DNA of 12,984 nt from an uncultured Eubacteriaceae bacterium (GTDB lineage Bacteria > Bacillota > Clostridia > Eubacteriales > Eubacteriaceae): contig CANQNI010000027.1 in the NCBI GenBank assembly GCA_947625175.1, positions 1-12,984 of the forward strand, in the 5' to 3' direction. Position 1 is the stretch's first letter, and each line of letters starts with the position of its first letter. The notes under the pieces were generated by a model that saw nothing but the letters and a program-made list of their open reading frames with translations, was not told where the DNA came from and searched no databases. A program made the translations under genes and the position numbers. Shown one piece after another: positions 5,833 through 12,984 of this stretch.

Positions 5833-7161
5833 ATGAGTAAACCAATTGTGGCTGTAGTAGGAAGACCTAACGTAGGTAAATCAACTTTATTTAATAAGCT
5901 AGTAGGGGAGAGAATAGCAATAGTAGAAGATACTCCTGGAGTAACTAGAGACCGAATAATTGCTGACGCTGAATGGCGAAATCATAAATTTACTTTAATA
6001 GATACTGGTGGTATTGAGCCTTTTTCTAAAGATACTATTCTATCTCAGATGCGCACCCAAGCTGAAATTGCTTTAGACATGGCGGATTGCATTTTATTTA
6101 TGGTTGATGGTAGAGAAGGAATAACTGCCACTGATGAAGAAGTTGCAACAATGATTCGTAAACATGATAAACCCATTATAGTAGTTGTTAATAAACTTGA
6201 TACAGCTAAGATGGATGATAATCTTTATGAATTTTATAATCTTGGATTAGGGGATCCTTTGCCTATTTCAGCTGAACAGCAACTTGGTTTGGGTGATCTA
6301 TTGGATCAGGTATTAGATAATATTGAAAGTTTATATAATATTGACGATGAGAATGATAATGATTTAAAAGTAGCAGTAGTTGGAAAACCAAATGCTGGTA
6401 AATCGACTTTAATTAATAGATTAATTGGAGAAAACAGACTAATTGTTTCTGATATTCCAGGAACTACAAGAGATGCTATCGATACAACAATTATTCATGA
6501 CGATCAGGAATATACATTTATTGATACTGCTGGAATAAGAAAGAAAAATAAAGTTTACCGAAATATTGAAAAGTACAGTATTATTAGAGCTGTTACTGCA
6601 GTAGATAGAGCGGATGTAGTTATTCTTTTAATTGATGCTACTTTAGGTGTAAGTGATCAGGATAAAAAAATAGCGAGTATAATAGAAAATAGATATAAAC
6701 CCTGCATTATAGCTATTAATAAATGGGACTTGGTTGAAAAAGAGACTATGACTATGAAAAAAATGACTGATGAAATAAGATATAGTCTAGCTTTTCTGGA
6801 TTATGCCCCAGTTATTTTCTTATCAGCTTTAACAGGAAGAAGAGTAAATTCAATTTATAAAGAAATAAATTTTGTTTATGACCAGGCTCATAAACGCATT
6901 CCAACAGGAAAAATTAATGAAGCTATTATGGAAATGGTAGCAATGAAACATCCACCAGGAAAAGGAAGTAAACAACTTAAAATTTATTATGGTAGTCAAG
7001 TCAGTGTTGATCCACCAACTTTTGTATTATTCGTTAATGATCCTGAAATTATGCATTTTTCATATTTAAGATATATAGAAAATTCTCTGAGAAAACGTTT
7101 CAATTTTGATGGAACGCCAATTCGAATATTGTTAAGAGAACGTAAAAAGACGGATAGATGA
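5833..7161 (+). CDS. der: Ribosome-associated GTPase Der (EngA)
   Basis: A 442-aa double-GTPase needed for maturation of the 50S ribosomal subunit; it is essential in most bacteria studied. The first G domain has GRPNVGKS (10-17), DTGG (57-60) and NKLD (120-123). The second has GKPNAGKS (184-191), DTAG (231-234) and NKWD (296-299). A KH-like RNA-binding domain fills about 350-440, with the usual basic end (RILLRERKKTDR). The acidic linker between the G domains (about 170-177) is typical. A GGAG Shine-Dalgarno (5823-5826) lies 6 nt before the ATG, inside the end of the DUF512 gene. The stop codon lies at the tip of a 13-bp hairpin shared with the convergent lysozyme gene. Confidence 0.98.
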   Translation: MSKPIVAVVGRPNVGKSTLFNKLVGERIAIVEDTPGVTRDRIIADAEWRNHKFTLIDTGGIEPFSKDTILSQMRTQAEIALDMADCILFMVDGREGITATDEEVATMIRKHDKPIIVVVNKLDTAKMDDNLYEFYNLGLGDPLPISAEQQLGLGDLLDQVLDNIESLYNIDDENDNDLKVAVVGKPNAGKSTLINRLIGENRLIVSDIPGTTRDAIDTTIIHDDQEYTFIDTAGIRKKNKVYRNIEKYSIIRAVTAVDRADVVILLIDATLGVSDQDKKIASIIENRYKPCIIAINKWDLVEKETMTMKKMTDEIRYSLAFLDYAPVIFLSALTGRRVNSIYKEINFVYDQAHKRIPTGKINEAIMEMVAMKHPPGKGSKQLKIYYGSQVSVDPPTFVLFVNDPEIMHFSYLRYIENSLRKRFNFDGTPIRILLRERKKTDR

Positions 7162-7175
7162 TATCTATCCGTCTT
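7147..7175. terminator. Bidirectional terminator hairpin shared by der and the GH25 gene
   Basis: Arms at 7147-7159 and 7163-7175 form a perfect 13-bp stem (AAGACGGATAGAT) with a 3-nt loop. The TGA of der (7159-7161) is at the tip, and the TAA of the lysozyme gene (7174-7176) overlaps the base. On the minus strand a TCTTTTT run follows, making a good terminator; on the plus strand the tail is TTATTTAAAT, which is weaker. Confidence 0.85.
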
Positions 7176-7947
7176 ATTTAAATAAACGCGAAATAGCATT
7201 ACTATCGTATTCGTTATAGAAGTCTTTTAAATTTCCATTATAGACATCTAAGTCAATAAACTTTTGATCGGAGTCTATTCCGTTTAACATTCCACGCCAA
7301 CTGAATTGCCAAAATTTCCAATCTTTTATATCAATTTCCGGATTATCATTACTTATATCGCAAATCCAAAAGTCTACATTATCAAGATGAGATCCCTTAA
7401 AGTAGGTATCATAGGTTTTAATATTTGTATAAATTAAGGGATTCTGATGATAAGTATCTTTAAATTTTTTAATAATCTTATTAACATTTTTTAAAACTGA
7501 ATCTTTATTTGGAAGTTTAGTAGTGGCTTCGCCAGTTAACTCAACGTCAATAGCTGGAGGTAAAGTTCTTGCTTCTACAGGAACAGTTTTAATAAAAAAA
7601 TCGGCCATTGAGTTACCATCTTTTCCAAAATCATAGAAAAGATAAGCTCCTTTTAAAAGGGTAGTGCTGTTTATGTTATTCCAATTATTATCAAATTCAG
7701 AATCTTTATAATCATTTCCTTCAGTTGCTTTAATATAAGCAAAATAGATTCCCTGATTCTCTATTGTCTCCCAATTAATAGTTCCTTGGTAAGCTGAAAC
7801 ATCAACTCCGATAACTTTAGGTACTTTACTCGTCTGATTATTTCTAATTATAGTTGCACCAATAAATATGGCTAACATTATTATTAGAACAAAAGCCAGT
7901 GATGCTAAAAATAATTTAAATCTATTATGGTGCGTTTCGTTTTTCAT
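7174..7947 (-). CDS. Membrane-anchored GH25 lysozyme-like muramidase
   Basis: A 257-aa protein (from ATG 7947) with a short basic N-terminus and one transmembrane segment or uncleaved signal (about 10-34), followed by a glycoside hydrolase family 25 domain reaching the C-terminus. GH25 features are VIGVDVSAYQGTINW (46-60, with the first acidic residue Asp49), YIKATEG near 71-77, and the catalytic AIDVE (Asp134 and Glu136). GH25 enzymes cut the MurNAc-GlcNAc bond of peptidoglycan, so this one probably trims the wall outside the cell while tethered. An alternative TTG start at 7953 adds two residues and overlaps the TGA of the preceding small ORF. No clear Shine-Dalgarno is seen; translation may be coupled to that ORF. 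It is the last gene of a pepD-led unit. Confidence 0.92.
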   Translation of the reverse strand: MKNETHHNRFKLFLASLAFVLIIMLAIFIGATIIRNNQTSKVPKVIGVDVSAYQGTINWETIENQGIYFAYIKATEGNDYKDSEFDNNWNNINSTTLLKGAYLFYDFGKDGNSMADFFIKTVPVEARTLPPAIDVELTGEATTKLPNKDSVLKNVNKIIKKFKDTYHQNPLIYTNIKTYDTYFKGSHLDNVDFWICDISNDNPEIDIKDWKFWQFSWRGMLNGIDSDQKFIDLDVYNGNLKDFYNEYDSNAISRLFK

Positions 7948-7949
7948 AA

Positions 7950-8120
7950 TCAACTAAATCTATTTTCTTCAATTAAAATACTTTCGAGTTTCGATTCTAA
8001 CCAGTCTAAATACTCGATTTGATTTTCATTTCGAGTTTTATTCCGGGTTTGATTTACTAACATAGTTAGTTTATCAAATTCTCTTTGAATAGCTGGAAAT
8101 TGTTCCATTAAATGTGTCAT
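7950..8120 (-). CDS. Small hypothetical protein, 56 aa
   Basis: I read this small ORF by hand on the minus strand: it starts at ATG 8120 and ends at TGA 7950-7952. The product begins MTHLMEQFPAIQREFDKL and continues as a charged, helix-prone sequence (ENQIEYLDWLESKLESILIEENRFS), with no signal peptide, membrane segment or Cys. Its ATG is 2 nt after the pepD stop, and its stop overlaps the alternative TTG start of the lysozyme gene. It fills an otherwise empty 170-bp gap exactly, which supports a real gene. The Shine-Dalgarno is weak or absent. I do not recognise the family. It may simply be a short cytoplasmic helical protein or a coupling ORF. Confidence 0.6.
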   Translation of the reverse strand: MTHLMEQFPAIQREFDKLTMLVNQTRNKTRNENQIEYLDWLESKLESILIEENRFS

Positions 8121-8122
8121 AA

Positions 8123-9559
8123 TTAATTTAAACTTTCAATTATTTTTTTTAGATATTTATAAATTCGAACAGACGAATTAAGATCTAATTTTTCTTTTGG
8201 AGTATGAATTTTTTCAATATTTGGCCCAAAAGAAATTATTTCTGCATTAGGTAATTTTTCATTAAATAATCCTGTTTCAAGTGTTGCATGCATATCTACA
8301 AACTGAGGATTATTATAACCAAGATCAGACCAGACTTTAGTAGCTATTTGTTGTAATTTAGAATTAACTTTCTTGATCCACGGTGGATCATGTTTAGAAA
8401 CTTCAAACGTTGCACCAGTTAAAGTAAAATATTGAATTATTCTATTTTTTAATAAGTTACCAAAATTATTATCAGCAAATCTCACATGCTCTTTAATTTC
8501 AAGAACTCCATTACCAGCAATACAAGAACCCATATTGACACTGGCTAAAGGAAATCCCTTATAAGAATTAAATATGCCATAAGGAACATACATAATATTA
8601 AATAAGATATTTCCAGTACTTTGTCTAGTAAAAGCCTGTAGTTTATCAGCATGATTAACAATCTTTAAATTCATATTAATTTTTGGATCAGTTAAAGCAT
8701 AACAAGAAGCATATAATTTTAGAATATCGAGAGCTGAATTAATTAATTGTTGACTGGGTGCATTAGAAATAAATAATGCTTTACCTTCATTCGTTATAAC
8801 ATTATTTAATCCACTACAATCAATACTTATTAATTGTAACTGATACATTTGAATTAAATGACCTAAAGTTTGAGCAATTAAGCGACTAGCCTGAGCTCCA
8901 TTTAAACCTAGAGTATTTCCACCAGAATGACCTCCAGTTAAACCATCGACTGAAAGTTCATAAACAGTACCAAGACAAAGATTCATTTCATACTTATAAG
9001 TACCTTTTATTTCTTCACCACCAGAAGAACTAATCACAAATAGACCTTCAGCCTCAGTATCTAAATTAAGAACATAGTCAGCATCTTTTATTTCATTAAA
9101 GTCAAACTCTTTTGCTCCTAACAGTCCTATTTCTTCATCTCTAGTTATAACACAATATATTTTAGGATGCTTAAAAGTATTTCTTTCCTGAATTAACAGC
9201 ATCATATAAACTAAAGCTATACCATCATCAGCTCCCAGTGTTGTTTGATTAGCTGTCATAAAGTTTTTATCTTTATCTATTTTTATTTCTATAGAATCAT
9301 TAAGAAAATCAAATTTTAAATCCTTTTCTTTGACTCCAACCATATCACAATGACCTTGAATAATAATTGGATTCTTATCTTGCATATCAGAAGATGATGG
9401 AATGGTAATAAGTAGATTACCATTTATTTCCTTTGATTTAAGATGGTTCTGTTGCGCAAATTTTTTAAGATATTGTATGATTCGATTAGTATTTCCAGAG
9501 GTATGGGGAATACTGGCTATTTCATAAAATAAATCGATTATTTTTTCTTTTGTTTTCAT
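8123..9559 (-). CDS. pepD: Aminoacyl-histidine dipeptidase PepD (M20C metallopeptidase)
   Basis: A 478-aa cytoplasmic di-zinc peptidase of normal family length that splits dipeptides such as Xaa-His. The metal and catalytic residues are present: His70 and Asp72 (QGHCDMV), Asp111-Asp112 (TLGADDGIA), Glu142-Glu143 (TRDEEIGLLGA), Asp167 (LNLDTE) and His452 (EKIHTPKE). The inserted lid/dimerisation domain is recognisable from VDGLTGGHSGG (about 209-219) onward. It is the first gene of a minus-strand unit with the small ORF and the lysozyme gene. A TATAAG box lies 4 nt before the ATG and there is no Shine-Dalgarno, so its start is another candidate for a very short leader. Confidence 0.96.
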   Translation of the reverse strand: MKTKEKIIDLFYEIASIPHTSGNTNRIIQYLKKFAQQNHLKSKEINGNLLITIPSSSDMQDKNPIIIQGHCDMVGVKEKDLKFDFLNDSIEIKIDKDKNFMTANQTTLGADDGIALVYMMLLIQERNTFKHPKIYCVITRDEEIGLLGAKEFDFNEIKDADYVLNLDTEAEGLFVISSSGGEEIKGTYKYEMNLCLGTVYELSVDGLTGGHSGGNTLGLNGAQASRLIAQTLGHLIQMYQLQLISIDCSGLNNVITNEGKALFISNAPSQQLINSALDILKLYASCYALTDPKINMNLKIVNHADKLQAFTRQSTGNILFNIMYVPYGIFNSYKGFPLASVNMGSCIAGNGVLEIKEHVRFADNNFGNLLKNRIIQYFTLTGATFEVSKHDPPWIKKVNSKLQQIATKVWSDLGYNNPQFVDMHATLETGLFNEKLPNAEIISFGPNIEKIHTPKEKLDLNSSVRIYKYLKKIIESLN

Positions 9560-9563
9560 ATAG

Positions 9564-9569
9564 CTTATA
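9564..9569 (-). promoter_or_regulatory. Candidate -10 box of pepD
   Basis: TATAAG on the minus strand is followed by CTAT and then ATG 9559. No -35 or Shine-Dalgarno is visible in the 52-bp divergent gap. The spacing is too short for a conventional leader. Confidence 0.35.
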
Positions 9570-9592
9570 AATTTGGGTATTTCTAATTAAAA

Positions 9593-9598
9593 TACTAT
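9593..9598 (+). promoter_or_regulatory. Candidate -10 box of the lipoprotein gene
   Basis: TACTAT lies 13 nt before ATG 9612. AAGGA (9601-9605) sits 6 nt before the ATG and would serve as Shine-Dalgarno only if transcription starts at or before it. The -35 region is weak. Confidence 0.3.
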
Positions 9599-9611
9599 AA
9601 AAGGATAAAAA

Positions 9612-10106
9612 ATGAAAAAACTAATTACTTCTGCTTTAATATTTTTATTAATTTTAACATGCTTTGGTTGCTCAAATAATTCTAATAACCAAAGTAATAA
9701 TACTAATAATTCAACTGACAACAGTTCAAATACTAGTACAACTAGTAGTGGAACCAATACAGTAACTGGTGATTGGAAATTTGAGGGAGATATTAACGGT
9801 ACCATTTATGATATAAATCTGGATTTAGAAGCTAATAATGAATTTGAATTAGATGTAGACGAAGAAAATACTGATGATGAAATTGAAGCTGAATTAAATG
9901 GAACTTATACGGCTTCTAATGATGTTTTAACTTTAGACGTTGTTACCTTACAAAATAATTCAAATTATTTAACTGGAAGTGTTGTTCAAAATTCGCAAAT
10001 AGAATTAAAATATAAACTTAAGGATGATAAAACATTAGAATTAAGTAATGCAAGTGAATATTTTACTTTTATTCCAGCAGAACTTACTTTAAATAGAGAT
10101 AATTAA
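9612..10106 (+). CDS. Secreted lipoprotein with Asn/Ser linker and lipocalin-like domain
   Basis: A 164-aa protein with a lipoprotein signal peptide: a basic start (MKK), a hydrophobic core and TCFGC ending at the probable lipidated Cys20. The lipobox is slightly atypical, with Cys at -3 and Phe at -2. Residues 21-49 are an Asn/Ser/Thr linker that would hold the domain off the membrane. Residues 50-164 begin GDWKFEGDINGTIYDINLDLE and show alternating polar and hydrophobic strands with a final ELKYKLKDDKTLELSN. This resembles small extracytoplasmic lipocalin-like beta-barrels, but I cannot assign a family. The stop is 1 bp before the next gene, so the two are cotranscribed. Confidence 0.85.
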   Translation: MKKLITSALIFLLILTCFGCSNNSNNQSNNTNNSTDNSSNTSTTSSGTNTVTGDWKFEGDINGTIYDINLDLEANNEFELDVDEENTDDEIEAELNGTYTASNDVLTLDVVTLQNNSNYLTGSVVQNSQIELKYKLKDDKTLELSNASEYFTFIPAELTLNRDN

Positions 10107-10107
10107 C

Positions 10108-10749
10108 ATGTCTAAATTTTATTACCAAGGGAAAATCCAACAAGAAAATTATTTAAGTCCAAATGATATATTTCTAAGATCAATTTTTGGTAAATATCAG
10201 TTAATGATTTTAGAGGCTATTTTATTTTTATTCTTTGGAATTTTTTCTTTAGTAATATATTTTTATCCAAATAATCCAATCTCTTCTATTCCAAATATTT
10301 ATACTAGAGTTTTTGGTAGTATTTTAATTGGACTAGGTATTATTAATCTAATTACTTACTATTTCATAATAAAAAAAGAATATGGTTTACTTTTAAAAGT
10401 AATATCATTTTTATATCTAATTATTGGAACATTAATTGTTATTTTCCCTGCTTTATTAGAAAGTTTTTTATATAGAATTTTAGCATCTGTTTTACTTTCT
10501 ATCGGAATAATAACTTTAATGAGACGAGGAGAGAAATCTTTTAATCAAAAAATTGTTTCAACTTTGTTAATTATGGTTGGTTTATTTTTCCTTTTTGCTC
10601 CGCCTTACAAAGGAATAAATAATTTAGGATTTTTCATTTTAATGGGATTATTTGGTCTCTATCTTTTATATAATAGCATTAAGTTTAGGAAAGTCTTAAA
10701 AAATTACGAAGACGAACAAAAGGGTTTTACTGACTATAAAATCGAATAA
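10108..10749 (+). CDS. Six-helix membrane protein, DUF308/HdeD-like
   Basis: A 213-aa integral membrane protein with six hydrophobic helices near 32-52, 67-88, 93-114, 119-137, 147-164 and 172-190. They are arranged as pairs with Gly-rich turns (RVFGSILIGLGIINLI, ILASVLLSIGIITLM), the pattern seen in DUF308/HdeD-type proteins. HdeD is linked to acid resistance in E. coli; most relatives have no known role. Cytoplasmic-looking ends are polar (start MSKFYYQGK, end DEQKGFTDYKIE). It starts 1 bp after the lipoprotein stop, with only a weak AGAGA site upstream, suggesting translational coupling. The family assignment is from pattern only. Confidence 0.8.
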   Translation: MSKFYYQGKIQQENYLSPNDIFLRSIFGKYQLMILEAILFLFFGIFSLVIYFYPNNPISSIPNIYTRVFGSILIGLGIINLITYYFIIKKEYGLLLKVISFLYLIIGTLIVIFPALLESFLYRILASVLLSIGIITLMRRGEKSFNQKIVSTLLIMVGLFFLFAPPYKGINNLGFFILMGLFGLYLLYNSIKFRKVLKNYEDEQKGFTDYKIE

Positions 10750-10779
10750 TTGTAAATTTGTTTTCAGAAAGGTTAATTT

Positions 10780-11973
10780 ATGGAAACCACATTTATTAAA
10801 GATGGTATTTATTGGATAGGTGTTCATGATTATACAACCTATTTATTTGAAGGATGTTGGCCAATTAAACATGAAGGTGTTAATTATAATGCTTATTTAA
10901 TTAATGATGAAAAAGTTATTTTAATTGATACCGTTAAAGAATTCATGGCTGAAGAATATATTGAAAATATCAAATCAATTATTGGGGATAAAAAAGTTGA
11001 TTATCTAGTAGTTAATCATATGGAACCTGACCATTCCAGTTCAATGGCTGCTGTAGTAAATGAATGGCCGGACGTAAAAATTATTGGAAATCAAAAAACA
11101 TTCCCGATGATTCAAAATTTCTATGATATTTCCAAGAATTTTCTTTGTATTGAAAATGGTGAAAAATTAGATTTAGGTGGGAGAGAATTACAATTCTTCT
11201 TGACACCAATGGTTCACTGGCCAGAATCTATGGTAACCCTGGATGTTCAAACAGGAACGCTTTTCTCAATGGATATCTTCGGTTCCTATAAAGCTACTGT
11301 TGGATCTATCTTTGATGATGAAAATGAAGTAGAAACTTTCTTAGAACCAACTTATCGTTATTATGCAACTATTGTTGGTAAAGTAACTGAAATGGCTAAG
11401 AAATCATTAAATGATTTAGCTCCTTTAGTACCAGCGATTAAAATGATTTGTCCTTCCCATGGTCTGGTTTGGCGTAAAGATCCTGGATATATTTTAAATC
11501 TCTATATCAAACTTGCTAATGCTGAAGTAGATGAAGGTGTTGTAATAGCTTATGGAACAATGTATGGGAATACCAGAGCTTCAGCAGAAATAATTGCTGA
11601 TGAATTAAGAAAATGTGGGGTTAGAACTATTAAGTTCTTTGATGTAAGCAAGACCAATATATCTTATATATTAGCTGATATTTGGCGCTATCAAGGTGTT
11701 TTCTTAGGAGCTCCTTCTTACTATGGAAGAATTTTACCAACGATGGAAAATCTCCTATATAAACTGGAAGGAAATAAACTAAGAAATCATGTTTGTGGTT
11801 TCTTTACTGACTTTAGCTGGAGTGGTGGAGCAAACAGAGAATTCGATAAATTTATCAAAGCTACTGGATGCTATTGTCCTGGTGAAATGGTAAATGTTAA
11901 AGGAGCTCCAAATAAAGAAGACGAAGAAGCACTAAGAGCGATGGCTCGCAGTGTAGCTCAGAAATTAAAATAA
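10780..11973 (+). CDS. fprA: Flavodiiron protein (FprA-type oxygen/NO reductase)
   Basis: A 397-aa two-domain enzyme. The N-terminal beta-lactamase-like domain carries a full di-iron site: His80-x-Glu82-x-Asp84-His85 (NHMEPDHSS), His146 (MVHWPES), Asp165 (MDIFG) and His227 (CPSHGLVW). The C-terminal flavodoxin domain (from about 254) starts VIAYGTMYGNT, the FMN-phosphate loop, and has APSYYGRI near 312-319. There is no fused rubredoxin, so this is the short class that takes electrons from a separate partner. In anaerobes these cytoplasmic enzymes reduce oxygen to water, or NO to nitrous oxide, as protection. GAAAGG (10767-10772) lies 7 nt before the ATG. The 30-bp gap shows no clear promoter, so it may be read from the upstream pair. 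Confidence 0.96.
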   Translation: METTFIKDGIYWIGVHDYTTYLFEGCWPIKHEGVNYNAYLINDEKVILIDTVKEFMAEEYIENIKSIIGDKKVDYLVVNHMEPDHSSSMAAVVNEWPDVKIIGNQKTFPMIQNFYDISKNFLCIENGEKLDLGGRELQFFLTPMVHWPESMVTLDVQTGTLFSMDIFGSYKATVGSIFDDENEVETFLEPTYRYYATIVGKVTEMAKKSLNDLAPLVPAIKMICPSHGLVWRKDPGYILNLYIKLANAEVDEGVVIAYGTMYGNTRASAEIIADELRKCGVRTIKFFDVSKTNISYILADIWRYQGVFLGAPSYYGRILPTMENLLYKLEGNKLRNHVCGFFTDFSWSGGANREFDKFIKATGCYCPGEMVNVKGAPNKEDEEALRAMARSVAQKLK

Positions 11974-11983
11974 TTGAAGATAC

Positions 11984-12015
11984 AGGATGCCGGAGTAATC
12001 CGACATCCTTTTTTT
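11984..12015 (+). terminator. Strong rho-independent terminator after the flavodiiron gene
   Basis: AGGATG-c-CGGA (11984-11994) pairs with TCCG-a-CATCCT (11999-12009), with one mismatch and a GTAA loop, then seven T residues (12009-12015). It overlaps the stop codon of the convergent racemase gene by two bases. Confidence 0.9.
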
Positions 12016-12984
12016 AATGTTTTATAATTTTTTTAACATAATCACTAGTACTGGCTCTAAGACCACTACCATAGGTGCAGTTAAAATTAATTTTATCTCC
12101 TACCTGATACTTCTTTTTACAATTAGTCAAATCTAAAATTAAATGATCCGAACTAGCAGTAATAACATTAATTTTATTATCTAATGGGATTAAATCTTCT
12201 GGTGGAATATCCTGTTTACCGATTCCCAGAATAGCTCTTTTTTGAATTCCTTTATCCTCAAACACAGGTGTTTTTCCAAAAGCATCTTTTCCAGAGATCC
12301 CGATTGGTTTGGAGGGCTTTTCTTTTAATTCAATTATCTCTGCTACTAAATTAAAGACATCCTGATTCAAATAATCATATTGTTTCTGAAAGGATGTTTC
12401 ATTTCCAAAGAGAAGTAGTTCACCAAGCCTTAAATTATTAATAAATTTTGGAATAGTCCCATTTTCAACCATATAATAAGCTCCTGAATTTCCACCTGAA
12501 ACTATTGGATCATTCAAATTAAATTCTTCTTTTATAAATGTGATTATTTCAGGAAAACTTTTAAAAGTTTCTGGTTCAGGGATTATAGCTCCCGCACAAT
12601 TAGAATTGGTTCCAATTCCAATGACTTCAATAAAATCAAATTGTTTTAACTTTTTACAATCTTCATAAAAGTCATCAATATTAAACCAACCTTCTCTTAA
12701 ATCGCCATGATCTATCATTAAGATAATATTATGTTTCTTATTGAGAAGTTTAGCCTCTTCATTTAAACTGTTGATAACTTTTATTTCAGAATTTAAAGAA
12801 ACATCTGAGTATTTAATGACATCTTGAGCCTCACTAATCATAGGTATTCTTATTAACCATTTAGGAATACTATAATTTTGTAAAAGTTTAAGATTCTTAA
12901 TTCTGGAATCTCCCAATGCTACTACTCCAGCATTAATAAAAGCATCAGCAACCTCTGAAATACCGCCAACACATTTAGTTACAG
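12014..12984 (-). CDS. orr: Ornithine/alanine racemase-family PLP enzyme (partial, 5' end outside window)
   Basis: The frame is open from the window edge, so the N-terminus is missing; a TTG at 12916 is internal, not a start. The upstream codons read VTKCVGGISEVADAFINAG and run into LGDSRIKN. This matches the predicted amino-acid racemases of COG3457, whose PLP lysine lies in the VTK motif (codon 12974-12976). Further family marks are RIPMISE, DVSLNSE, LMIDHGDLREG, GIGTNSNC, SGGNSGAYY, NNLRLGELLLFG, GISGKDAFGKTPVFEDKGIQKRA, and SSDHLILD near the C-terminus. The best-known member is ornithine racemase of amino-acid-fermenting Clostridia, which makes D-ornithine for ornithine aminomutase. Those partner genes are not visible here, so the substrate stays open. 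It converges with the flavodiiron gene. Confidence 0.88.
   Translation of the reverse strand, partial: VTKCVGGISEVADAFINAGVVALGDSRIKNLKLLQNYSIPKWLIRIPMISEAQDVIKYSDVSLNSEIKVINSLNEEAKLLNKKHNIILMIDHGDLREGWFNIDDFYEDCKKLKQFDFIEVIGIGTNSNCAGAIIPEPETFKSFPEIITFIKEEFNLNDPIVSGGNSGAYYMVENGTIPKFINNLRLGELLLFGNETSFQKQYDYLNQDVFNLVAEIIELKEKPSKPIGISGKDAFGKTPVFEDKGIQKRAILGIGKQDIPPEDLIPLDNKINVITASSDHLILDLTNCKKKYQVGDKINFNCTYGSGLRASTSDYVKKIIKH

Noticed and set aside
6996..7199. Minus-strand ORF across the end of der
   Set aside because: It overlaps conserved KH-domain codons of der and the terminator hairpin, and resembles no known protein.
9587..9805. Minus-strand ORF opposite the lipoprotein gene, rich in Leu and Val
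   Set aside because: It is antisense to the Asn/Ser linker, whose codons read backwards give Leu, Val and Ile.
12014..12916. TTG at 12916 as the start of the racemase gene
   Set aside because: The frame stays open upstream and encodes conserved family sequence including the VTK motif, so the true start lies outside the window.

Overview
The window is AT-rich, densely packed bacterial chromosome. Gene content points to a low-GC, probably anaerobic member of the Bacillota (Clostridia or a close relative). The pointers are a DUF4364 protein, a PDZ/radical-SAM DUF512 protein directly before der, an oxygen-reducing flavodiiron protein, an SdpR/SdpI pair, an ornithine-racemase-type PLP enzyme, and AGGAGG-type ribosome binding sites. 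I cannot name a genus. There is no tRNA, rRNA, transposase, integrase or CRISPR array. The only gene-free stretches are short (about 135 bp or less) and hold promoters, operators or terminators.

Layout. (1) 1-769, minus: the N-terminal half of a class A penicillin-binding protein, cut by the window edge. (2) 770-905: divergent promoter region. (3) 906-2854, plus: yigZ, yebC and a small membrane-anchored protein with a Ser/Asn-rich tail, closed by a hairpin terminator. (4) 2894-3943, plus: an autoregulated sdpR-sdpI pair with two matching 24-bp operators. (5) 3956-4477, minus: a DUF4364 winged-helix protein, separated by only 14 bp from (6) the divergent DUF512 radical-SAM gene and der (4492-7161, plus). 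(7) 7174-9559, minus: a pepD dipeptidase, an unlisted 56-aa ORF and an anchored GH25 lysozyme, transcribed in that order. der and the lysozyme gene converge on one 13-bp hairpin that contains both stop codons. (8) 9612-11973, plus: a lipoprotein, a six-TM DUF308-like protein and a flavodiiron protein, closed by a strong terminator. (9) 12014-12984, minus: an ornithine/alanine racemase-family gene, cut by the right edge.

How the genes relate. Most are housekeeping or envelope functions: ribosome biogenesis (Der), translation-associated proteins (YigZ, YebC), peptidoglycan synthesis and hydrolysis (PBP, GH25), peptide breakdown (PepD), oxygen defence (flavodiiron protein) and amino-acid racemisation. 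SdpR/SdpI resembles a bacteriocin-immunity module without its toxin genes.

I found no convincing new multi-gene system. The most interesting signals are the paired SdpR operators, several starts where a -10 box lies only 3-9 nt before the start codon with no Shine-Dalgarno (possible leaderless transcription), the unusual low-complexity envelope protein after yebC, and the small ORF between pepD and the lysozyme gene.
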